64,000 bases of DNA. Origin: Borrelia parkeri. GTDB taxonomy: Bacteria > Spirochaetota > Spirochaetia > Borreliales > Borreliaceae. Where the stretch lies: NCBI RefSeq assembly GCF_023035815.1, contig NZ_CP073159.1, positions 744,001-808,000 of the forward strand, in the 5' to 3' direction. Both the position numbers and the translations under genes were made by a program. A model generated the notes under the pieces. It was not told the DNA's origin, ran no database searches, and worked only from the letters and a program-made list of their open reading frames with translations. Each line of letters opens with the position of its first letter. Positions within the stretch are counted from its first letter, which is position 1. Shown in pieces: positions 36,133 through 43,381 of this stretch.

Positions 36133-36918
36133 ATGTTTTTGTCTAGGAAAATAAAAGATTATGAAGCTAAATATAGAGGTAAAGAAATTAAGATGAGTAC
36201 TGAAATCAACAGTTTCCTTAATATTAAAAATTCTGTTGAAATTAGAGTTGGTAATTATGAGGCCTATGGTGTAATTTATTCTATTTCTATGAATGCTATT
36301 AAGGTTATTTTGCAAGAAGATAAAGTTTTACCTGTTTTAGCACAAAATGGAAATTCAGGCAATATTCAGCTTAAGAGTTTTGATAATATTGGAGATGATT
36401 CTTTTTTTATTCCCTCTTTAGTTGTGAAGTTGGTCAATACATCTTCTTGTTCTGTACAAGAGAAAGAGTATAATTTGCTGACTCTAGATTTTTTATCTCC
36501 TATGCCAGAAGAGGTTGCAGTTAAGATTGGCAAACTGCTTGATTTAAAGCTTGGACAGAATCAAAGAATACATGAGCGTATTATTATTGATAAAGATTCG
36601 CTTAGAAAGCTTAATCTTAGTTCTGATAAAGCTTTTATTGAAGTTCAGGGTGTTAAGCATAAATGCTTGATTAAAGACCTTTCTTATGGAGGTGCACTTT
36701 TAATATCTTATTTTGATTATGAGGAAATGGATGAAAGTAATGCTGATTTAACTTTAAGTTTTGATATTGCAGACAAGGAAGTATCTATTGTGGGCAAGGC
36801 AAAAAATTTGAGTGTTATTCAAACTCCTAATGGAAAAGTTTTAGCTTTAGGCATTGCATTCTGCGAGGAAAAGATTCCCCTTGACTATACCATGTTAATT
36901 CATGATTATTTTAATTAG
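36133..36918 (+). CDS. plzA: PilZ-domain c-di-GMP receptor PlzA
   Basis: A cytoplasmic c-di-GMP-binding effector of 261 residues. The C-terminal PilZ domain has both ligand motifs: RxxxR as R145-x3-R149 ('QRIHERII') and D/NxSxxG as D182-x-S184-x2-G187 ('KDLSYGGALL'). The N-terminal half (about 1-135) is a PilZ-like/YcgR-type beta domain without these residues. PlzA is the chromosomal c-di-GMP receptor of Borrelia, affecting motility and host adaptation. A strong AAGGAGAG precedes ATG 36133. The TPR gene follows after 7 bases. Confidence 0.93.
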   Translation: MFLSRKIKDYEAKYRGKEIKMSTEINSFLNIKNSVEIRVGNYEAYGVIYSISMNAIKVILQEDKVLPVLAQNGNSGNIQLKSFDNIGDDSFFIPSLVVKLVNTSSCSVQEKEYNLLTLDFLSPMPEEVAVKIGKLLDLKLGQNQRIHERIIIDKDSLRKLNLSSDKAFIEVQGVKHKCLIKDLSYGGALLISYFDYEEMDESNADLTLSFDIADKEVSIVGKAKNLSVIQTPNGKVLALGIAFCEEKIPLDYTMLIHDYFN

Positions 36919-36925
36919 AGGATTT

Positions 36926-38020
36926 ATGCTTAAAAATATTGTTTATATTTCTCTTCCAGAAGATTTTACAAGTCAAATTAAAGATTTTATATTTGATCCT
37001 AAGGTACTCTTACCCGTTGAGGTTGATGATGTTGAGCATTTTTCTCAAGATGAACTTAATTTTGAGGCTATTATGTCCGCGATTCTTAAGATTTCGGCTT
37101 ATGATCAAGGTAATGTGAATTTTGCTTATTATAAAAAGCTTCTTTTAGCTTTAAATCCTAATATTGTCAATACGCTTATTCATGTTGGACTTACTAAAGT
37201 TGATGAGGGAGATTATAATTTGGCTCTTGAAATTTTTTTGGCATTAAAAGGTATTGATAATGAAAATGAAGTTCTTCTTTTTAATTTGGCATTATTGTAT
37301 GAGAAGATGGCTGAAAACTTCTTAAGGGTTGATCAAAACATGCATGCTATGACTAGTAATCAAAATGCTTTAGAGATTTATGAAAAACTTTTAGAATTTG
37401 AGAGTCCCAATGAAAATGTGTTTGCAAATGCTGGCTTTTTTTTTGTTAAGCAATATAAATTGGACAGGGCTCAAGAGTTGCTTAAGCATTATTTAAAAAT
37501 TTCTAATAATTTAAGATTAAAAAATAAGGTAAGTGAAGTATTAAATGCTATAGGAGTTCATAAAAGTTTAGCTTTAAATCTTGAGAGAATATATGATCTG
37601 ATAATTTTATCGAGGGAAGATGAGGCTATTTCTAAACTTGTTAAACTTTTAGAATATCATAAAGATTCTTGGAATGCTTGGTTCTTGCTTGGATGGGGAT
37701 ATAGAAGAAAGGGTTTTTACTCTGAGGCAAAAGACGCTTTTCTTAAGGTATTATCTCTTGATTCTAAGAATGCCGATGCTATGAACGAACTTGCAATCTG
37801 TTTTATGGAACTACTTGAGTTTGATGATGGTCTTAAATATTTACTTAGGGCTTTGAAGCTTGAACCTGATAATATCAAAATTGTTTCAAATCTTGGAATT
37901 CTTTATCTAAAGATGGGACGCAAGAAAGAGGCTAGAGAGTATTTTGAGATAGTTCTTGAATATGATTCGAGTGATCCTATTGCCCTTAAATATTTAGAAC
38001 TATTGAGTAGTGAATTTTAA
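36926..38020 (+). CDS. TPR-repeat protein
   Basis: The frame opens at ATG 36902, inside plzA, but ATG 36926 is preferred: AGAGGA at 36915-36920 gives proper spacing and a 364-residue protein starting 'MLKNIVYISLPEDF'. Residues from about 90 onward are tetratricopeptide repeats; the clearest are 'WFLLGWGYRRKGFYSEAKDA', 'AMNELAICFMELLEFDDGLK' and 'VSNLGILYLKMGRKKEAREY'. No signal peptide or membrane helix. It is likely cotranscribed with plzA and could be a protein-interaction adaptor; there is no direct evidence of partners. Ends 18 bases from convergent sua5. Confidence 0.8.
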   Translation: MLKNIVYISLPEDFTSQIKDFIFDPKVLLPVEVDDVEHFSQDELNFEAIMSAILKISAYDQGNVNFAYYKKLLLALNPNIVNTLIHVGLTKVDEGDYNLALEIFLALKGIDNENEVLLFNLALLYEKMAENFLRVDQNMHAMTSNQNALEIYEKLLEFESPNENVFANAGFFFVKQYKLDRAQELLKHYLKISNNLRLKNKVSEVLNAIGVHKSLALNLERIYDLIILSREDEAISKLVKLLEYHKDSWNAWFLLGWGYRRKGFYSEAKDAFLKVLSLDSKNADAMNELAICFMELLEFDDGLKYLLRALKLEPDNIKIVSNLGILYLKMGRKKEAREYFEIVLEYDSSDPIALKYLELLSSEF

Positions 38021-38038
38021 TTATATGTTGTATTGCTT

Positions 38039-39040
38039 TTAAGGAATAAATTTATTAAGACTTGCTTTCTTAAGTCTATTATTAATTGAGTATCCAAGTT
38101 GACTGTTATCTACAAATTCAGCAAGTATTTGTTTGTATGTTTTCTCAGATTCTACAAATACTTTGTAGATGTTTTTTGCATATTCTTCTAATGTATTAAA
38201 AACGCAGATATTATTCATATTCCAAGATTTGTTAAACCAATATGAATTAAGAGTAGCTTTCATGATGAGCACTTTTGTATCTTGTCTTGATGCATACTGT
38301 CTTATATTATCTTTTTGCTTAAATAGATAAACAGGTATGCGTGGTTTGTAATGTTCTAGTAAATTTCCAGGTGATTTAGATAGCATTTCTTTTCCTACTG
38401 AGTATTCTACTCTAAATTTTCCTTTAAGTTCTTTTTCTATCATCTCTTTCGTGATTGAACCTGGTCTTAGTATTGATATATTTCCTTTAGAGTCAAATCC
38501 TATAACGGTTGATTCTATACCAATTTTTGATTCTTCATTTTTTTTGATAATTCCCTTAACTAGACCATCAAGTTCCCTGATTGCCATTTCAAAATTAGTG
38601 GCACTGGGACGTCTTGATAAGTTTGCTGATGGGGCTGCTATTGGAACTCCGCTCATCTTTATTAACTTGAGAGCTACAGGTTCTGATGGTATTCTTACTG
38701 CTATGCTGTCAAGTCCTCCGCTTATGAAGTTAGATATTTTACCCGCATTTTTAAGTATAAATGTTAGAGGGCCTGGAGTGAATTTTTGCATTAGAATCAG
38801 TGCACTTTTTGGTATATATTCTACAAGTTCTTTTATTTTTTCTATTGATTCAACGTGTACTATTAAAGGGTTTGTGATAGGACGCCTCTTTACTAGAAAG
38901 ATCATTCGTATTGCATCGTCATTGTATGCATTAGCTCCGATGCCATATACTGTTTCTGTAGGAAATACTACTAATTCTCCTGCTCTTATAAGTTTTGCTG
39001 CTTTTTTTATCTCGAGTTGTTCTATGATCTCTGTTTTCAT
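38039..39040 (-). CDS. sua5: Threonylcarbamoyl-AMP synthase (Sua5/YwlC)
   Basis: Makes threonylcarbamoyl-AMP for the t6A37 modification of ANN-decoding tRNAs. It is the long Sua5 form: a YrdC domain with 'GELVVFPTETVYGIGANA', 'KRRPITNPLIVHV' and 'VPIAAPSANLSRRPSATNF', then a C-terminal Sua5 domain ('SPGNLLEHYKPRIPVYLF' marks the linker). The frame opens at ATG 39049, but ATG 39040 is preferred because TAGGA sits about 10 bases upstream, giving 333 residues. The gene converges with the TPR gene and diverges from rlpA. Confidence 0.93.
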   Translation of the reverse strand: MKTEIIEQLEIKKAAKLIRAGELVVFPTETVYGIGANAYNDDAIRMIFLVKRRPITNPLIVHVESIEKIKELVEYIPKSALILMQKFTPGPLTFILKNAGKISNFISGGLDSIAVRIPSEPVALKLIKMSGVPIAAPSANLSRRPSATNFEMAIRELDGLVKGIIKKNEESKIGIESTVIGFDSKGNISILRPGSITKEMIEKELKGKFRVEYSVGKEMLSKSPGNLLEHYKPRIPVYLFKQKDNIRQYASRQDTKVLIMKATLNSYWFNKSWNMNNICVFNTLEEYAKNIYKVFVESEKTYKQILAEFVDNSQLGYSINNRLKKASLNKFIP

Positions 39041-39186
39041 TAATGTCATTTCCTATTAAGTTTACTTACTTATTTATTAAAGCAAAAAAATTGTAAATAA
39101 ACAATTTAGGTTAACTTAACTTATTGATTTTATGTTATAAGTCTTAAGCTTTATATTGTAATATGCAATATGATATAATACATGTC

Positions 39187-39963
39187 ATGGTAAATTTATT
39201 TAATCTTATAGATATTAGATTTGGGTTCTTGTTTTTGTTTTTTGCTTTTACTCAATTAAACAGTGCTACTGTTGGACTTGCCTCATGGTATGGCGAGGCT
39301 TTTCATGGCAAATCTACTGCTAATGGTGAAAAATTTGATATGACAGCTCTTACGGCTGCTCACAAGGAACTTCCATTTAATACTATTGTAAGAGTTACTA
39401 ATTTACTTAATAATAGGACAGTTGTTGTAAGAATTAATGATAGGGGTCCTTTTAGGAAGGATAGAATAATTGATTTGTCAAAATCTGCTGCTGAAAAGTT
39501 AGATTTTCTAGGAATAGGTGTTGCTCCTGTAAAAATTGAGATATTGGAACAATCGGATGAAAATAAAGTTGTGACGCAGGAATCTAAAAAAACTGTTAAT
39601 ACTGAAGATTTTTCTAAGGATGATTCAGTTGTTTCGGGTTCAAAATTAAACAGTAATGCTGCCTTAGATAACGATCACTCTGAAGTTGCAGAAAAGATTT
39701 TAGATAATTCGACTAAAGAACCAGATTTTTATATACAAGTTGGTTCTTATAAGACTAAAGATTATGCTCAAAGAGCTTATAGAATACTTCAAAAAGCTGG
39801 ACTTAATGTTTTAGTGAATTCTCATGGACCTTTTTTTACAGTGTTCATTCCTACTTATGCTGATGATATTCATAAAAATGTTGAACTTATTAAATCTACA
39901 GGATATAGGGATATTTTGGTAAGAAAGACTAAAATTCCAGGAGATAGTATTTCTATGGATTAG
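39187..39963 (+). CDS. rlpA: RlpA-like septal/lytic transglycosylase with SPOR domain
   Basis: RlpA proteins cut glycan strands lacking stem peptides. The double-psi beta-barrel domain is textbook: 'GLASWYGEAFHGKSTANGE', 'TAAHKELPFNT', 'VVVRINDRGPF' and 'RIIDLSKSAAEKL'. A Ser/Asp-rich linker leads to a C-terminal SPOR domain ('FYIQVGSYKTKDYAQRAY') that binds denuded septal glycan. ATG 39187 is used (258 residues); ATG 39163 is in frame, but TATAAT at 39174-39179 lies between them. The signal peptide has no lipobox Cys, so unlike E. coli RlpA it is probably not a lipoprotein. Its end overlaps the helicase by 11 bases. Confidence 0.9.
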   Translation: MVNLFNLIDIRFGFLFLFFAFTQLNSATVGLASWYGEAFHGKSTANGEKFDMTALTAAHKELPFNTIVRVTNLLNNRTVVVRINDRGPFRKDRIIDLSKSAAEKLDFLGIGVAPVKIEILEQSDENKVVTQESKKTVNTEDFSKDDSVVSGSKLNSNAALDNDHSEVAEKILDNSTKEPDFYIQVGSYKTKDYAQRAYRILQKAGLNVLVNSHGPFFTVFIPTYADDIHKNVELIKSTGYRDILVRKTKIPGDSISMD

Positions 39964-42010
39964 TATTTTGATCTATCTTTTTAAAGAATGTGTCTATTAT
40001 GTGTTTGATATTTTCAAAGTTTGAGTAATAAGTTTTAATATTAGGTAAGGATTGTAGGAATAATGTACCGTAATTTTTTTCAACAAGTCTTTTATCAAAA
40101 CATACTATGATCCCATAGTCTTTTGGATCTCTAATTAATCTTCCAAATCCTTGTTTGAATTTCATTATTGCTTGTGGCAGTGTTTCTTGTGTGAAAAAAT
40201 TTTTATTCAATTTTGTAGCCAATTCGTTTTTTGCTATTAAAATTGGATCAGAAGGAGTTTGAAATGGCAGTTTGGGAATTATTACCATTGTTAATTTGTC
40301 TCCTTTAATATCAATTCCTTCCCAAAAATTTTTTATTCCTATGAGTACGCTTTTTTTTTGTGATTTTTTGAAAGAATTTATTAATTCATTTTTTGGCAAT
40401 TTTCCTTGTATGAAGAGGTTTATATTATTTGTAAATAAAAAGTCTTTAATGTTTTTGCTTATATATTCTAAGCTTTTAAGTGAGGTTAAAAGAATTAAGG
40501 TACCGCCTTTGTTTAACATTACAAGTTCTTTAATATACTGTGTTGATTGATTTAAAAATTTTTCTTCTTTATTAGGGTATTCAATATCTGATATAACGGT
40601 GAGTATTGATCTTTGCCTGTAAGGAAAAGAATATGACAACTTTTCCATTTTGATATTTTGATCATTTAAGTTCAATCCTGTTTGATTGAAAAAATATGAA
40701 AATGATTGATTTGTCATTAGAGTAGCTGAGGTGAAAATTATCCTTTTTACTCTTTTATACATAATTTTATTTAGACTAGGGCCTAAATAAATCTCTGATA
40801 TTTTAAATATAAGCACATTTGTTTTATTTTCTATCCAAAAACAAAGATTGTCATATTGATTTTCAGAGATTAAAATTTTAATTAATGATTCTTTATATTC
40901 TATATTTTTAATTAGTCTGTTTAGTTCTATTTTTGCTGTTTTATTTTCTATCTCTTGTGTTAAAGATGTTATGGTTGCTTTGTAATTTTCTAAGTTATAT
41001 ATGACATTTTGTAAATGTGTTTTAATTCTTATATAAAAATCTGTTTTATGTGTATCATTAGTAACTCTATAGATTGATGGAAAATCTTTTTGTGTTTGTA
41101 TTATATATTCAATATTTTCAAAGCATTGAATTGTTGAATTTTCAAAATTTTTCTTGTATTTATTATTTATGTTTTGTCTTTTTATTATTTTATCTATTTT
41201 AGTAAAAATTTTTTTTATTCCAATTCTTGAAAAACTTCTGCTAAATAATGTCCTTGCAGCTTCTTCTAGATAATGAGCTTCATCAATTATTATATTTTTT
41301 GTATTAGGCAATATTAAATTAATCTCATCATCATTGTTTTCAGAGTCGTTTTCATAATTTTCTTTTTCTGTTAATATTTCATTTTTTATGTAGAGATCAT
41401 TTAGGAGTAAATGATGATTGGTTATGATAATATCACATTCTAATATTTGTTTTCTTGCCTTTTTAAAAAAACATTTATTGTCATCAGGACAGGTAATACC
41501 TGAACATGTCTCAGGGCTTGCCGATACTTCTTCCCAGATTTGCTCATCAATAAAATTAAGTTCGTCTTTATCACCTGTTTGTGTATTTTGTGACCAGTAG
41601 ATTAATGCTTGTAAATTTTTTTTATTAAATGTATATGTTAAAAGATTTCTTTCAAATTCTTTAAGCCGGCGAAGGCAGAGATAGTTTTTCATTCCTTTAA
41701 TTATTCCAAACTTCATTTTAAAAGGAATGATTTTTTCTAGAGATTCGATATCTTTTTTTATTAATTGTTCTTGAAGGTTAATAGATGCTGTTGAGATTAT
41801 TATTTTTTCTTGTGTTTTTTGAATGAAGTCAATAGCAGCAATTAAGTAGGCAAAACTTTTTCCAGTTCCTGTTGGTGCTTCAATAACTAAAAAATTTTCA
41901 TTTTCAAGGGCTTTGCTTATTTTTTCGATCATCTTTAATTGTGTATTTCTTTTTACAAAGCCTTTGATGTTTAACTCTGCTTTTTTGAATATATATTCAA
42001 TTAAGTTCAA
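39953..42010 (-). CDS. dinG: DinG/XPD-family superfamily 2 helicase with Fe-S cysteines
   Basis: A 685-residue ATP-dependent DNA helicase. Walker A is 'EAPTGTGKSFAYL' (K51), the Walker B DEAH box is 'IIIDEAHYLEEAA', and motif VI is 'FKQGFGRLIRDPKDYGI'. The Fe-S domain has four cysteines, C112, C169, C174 and C180, with the same C-x4-C-x5-C spacing as E. coli DinG. Related proteins resolve R-loops and unusual DNA structures; the exact substrate here is unknown. Start TTG 42010 has AAAGGA 12 bases upstream. It overlaps rlpA convergently and overlaps a decayed gene at its start. Confidence 0.88.
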   Translation of the reverse strand: MNLIEYIFKKAELNIKGFVKRNTQLKMIEKISKALENENFLVIEAPTGTGKSFAYLIAAIDFIQKTQEKIIISTASINLQEQLIKKDIESLEKIIPFKMKFGIIKGMKNYLCLRRLKEFERNLLTYTFNKKNLQALIYWSQNTQTGDKDELNFIDEQIWEEVSASPETCSGITCPDDNKCFFKKARKQILECDIIITNHHLLLNDLYIKNEILTEKENYENDSENNDDEINLILPNTKNIIIDEAHYLEEAARTLFSRSFSRIGIKKIFTKIDKIIKRQNINNKYKKNFENSTIQCFENIEYIIQTQKDFPSIYRVTNDTHKTDFYIRIKTHLQNVIYNLENYKATITSLTQEIENKTAKIELNRLIKNIEYKESLIKILISENQYDNLCFWIENKTNVLIFKISEIYLGPSLNKIMYKRVKRIIFTSATLMTNQSFSYFFNQTGLNLNDQNIKMEKLSYSFPYRQRSILTVISDIEYPNKEEKFLNQSTQYIKELVMLNKGGTLILLTSLKSLEYISKNIKDFLFTNNINLFIQGKLPKNELINSFKKSQKKSVLIGIKNFWEGIDIKGDKLTMVIIPKLPFQTPSDPILIAKNELATKLNKNFFTQETLPQAIMKFKQGFGRLIRDPKDYGIIVCFDKRLVEKNYGTLFLQSLPNIKTYYSNFENIKHIIDTFFKKIDQNTNP

Positions 42011-42347
42011 TTTTATTAAGTATCCTTTTTATTGATTCTTTAAAAATATTTTTATAAATATTATTTGTGAAATTATTTAATTTTGAGTTGCTATAAATTG
42101 AGCTCATTTCTTGCAATATTGCTCCAAATTATCATTATTATCTCTAATCAAGGGATTTTTCCATAAAGTTTATATGATTGTTTATTGCAATTTGAATATT
42201 TTTATAATAATGAAAATTGATATAAAGAAGAATTATTATGTTTTTGTTAATTTTTAATATGCTCTTAAATCCATCTGTAGTTGATATTGAGAATTTTTTT
42301 ATTCTTTTGAAAGGTATATTAGTTTCTTTAAAATTCATTTTGTGCAC
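41997..42347 (-). pseudogene. Decayed small gene upstream of the helicase
   Basis: From GTG 42347 (or ATG 42338) a minus-strand frame runs 67 codons to a cluster of stops at about 42130-42146, then the same frame reopens through 'GAILQEMSSIYSN' to TGA 41997, overlapping the helicase start by 14 bases. Across the stop cluster the neighbouring frame is open and reads 'PLIRDNNDNLEQ'. Two compensating single-base shifts, the first at the A5/C3 run near 42152-42162, would restore about 115 residues. I recognise no family. The shorter piece from ATG 42107 (36 codons) could be expressed alone. It accounts for most of the 42011-42385 gap. Confidence 0.45.
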
Positions 42348-42385
42348 TTCTTTACCATGGTGTTGTCTTATTATATATTTATTTT

Positions 42386-43381
42386 ATGAATTTTTTAAGC
42401 AATATGAGTCGTCCAATTATGATTTTGGCTCCAATGGAAGATGTTACAGATACTGTTTTTAGAAATTTGATTCATTTGATAGGCAATGGAAAGGATGGTC
42501 CTGATATTTATTTTACCGAATTTATTTCTGTAAAAGGTCTTTTAAATAAATCAAAGCAGTCAATACAACATATTTTGACAAAAAATGATGAACTGAATCG
42601 ACCTTTGATTGCTCAAATTTGGGGCAATGATCCTGATGAATTTTTTAAAGCAATAGAAATCTTAAGTAATTTGGGATTTTGGGGCATTGATCTTAATATG
42701 GGCTGTCCTAAGAAGAAAATAGTTAAAAAGGGAGTTTGTTCCGCTTTGATTAATAATAAATCTTTGGCTTGTGAGATAATTATGGCAAGTAAAGAGGCGT
42801 GTTTAAAATTTGGATTGTCTCTTAGTGTTAAAACAAGACATGGATTTTTTTATTCTGAGGTTGAAGATTGGTTAGGATTTTTACTTAAGTTAGGTATTGA
42901 TATGTTAACCGTGCATCCCAGGCTTGCTATTAATCAAAGTGAAGGTTCGATAGATGTTTCTGTATTTGATAAACTTGTTAATCTTAGGGATCAAATCAAT
43001 CCTTCTGCATTAATTATTGGTAATGGAGATATTTTGAGTTTAGAGCAAGCTCATCAAATTGTAGAGAAACATTCTATTGATGGAGTAATGTTTGGTCGTG
43101 GAATTTTTAGAAATTTAAACTTATTTAGAAAAGGTTTGCCTAACTTTTTGAGTAATAATTTAAATTTTAGATTAAATATATTAAAATTGCATATAACAGA
43201 TTTTCATTCTACTTGGAGTCTTACTAAGGATTTTAATAAACTTAAGAAGTACTTTAAAATTTATTTTAATGAAGATGAAAGATGTAGCGAGTATTTTCAT
43301 AATATTATGAATTCAAGTAATTATGAGGAGCTTTTTAAAAATCTAAGTCGAATGGATATTATAGGAGATAATCTTAAGTAA
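42386..43381 (+). CDS. dus: tRNA-dihydrouridine synthase
   Basis: A flavin enzyme that reduces specific uridines in tRNA D-loops. The 331 residues form a TIM barrel with 'MILAPMEDVTDTVFRN' (FMN-binding start), 'GIDLNMGCPKKKIVKKGVCS' containing the catalytic Cys, 'LSVKTRHGF', 'LTVHPR' and 'GVMFGRGIFRN'. Start ATG 42386 has no good Shine-Dalgarno; ATG 42404 is an alternative. The stop overlaps the valS start (TAATG), so the two are coupled. Which uridine it modifies cannot be told from sequence; this appears to be a single Dus. Confidence 0.9.
   Translation: MNFLSNMSRPIMILAPMEDVTDTVFRNLIHLIGNGKDGPDIYFTEFISVKGLLNKSKQSIQHILTKNDELNRPLIAQIWGNDPDEFFKAIEILSNLGFWGIDLNMGCPKKKIVKKGVCSALINNKSLACEIIMASKEACLKFGLSLSVKTRHGFFYSEVEDWLGFLLKLGIDMLTVHPRLAINQSEGSIDVSVFDKLVNLRDQINPSALIIGNGDILSLEQAHQIVEKHSIDGVMFGRGIFRNLNLFRKGLPNFLSNNLNFRLNILKLHITDFHSTWSLTKDFNKLKKYFKIYFNEDERCSEYFHNIMNSSNYEELFKNLSRMDIIGDNLK

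Noticed and set aside
38451..39059. A 202-codon plus-strand frame opposite sua5
   Set aside because: It mirrors the Sua5 coding frame and lacks a ribosome binding site.
42238..42462. A 74-codon plus-strand frame upstream of dus
   Set aside because: It overlaps the dus start in another frame and is antisense to the decayed gene; no ribosome binding site or family match.
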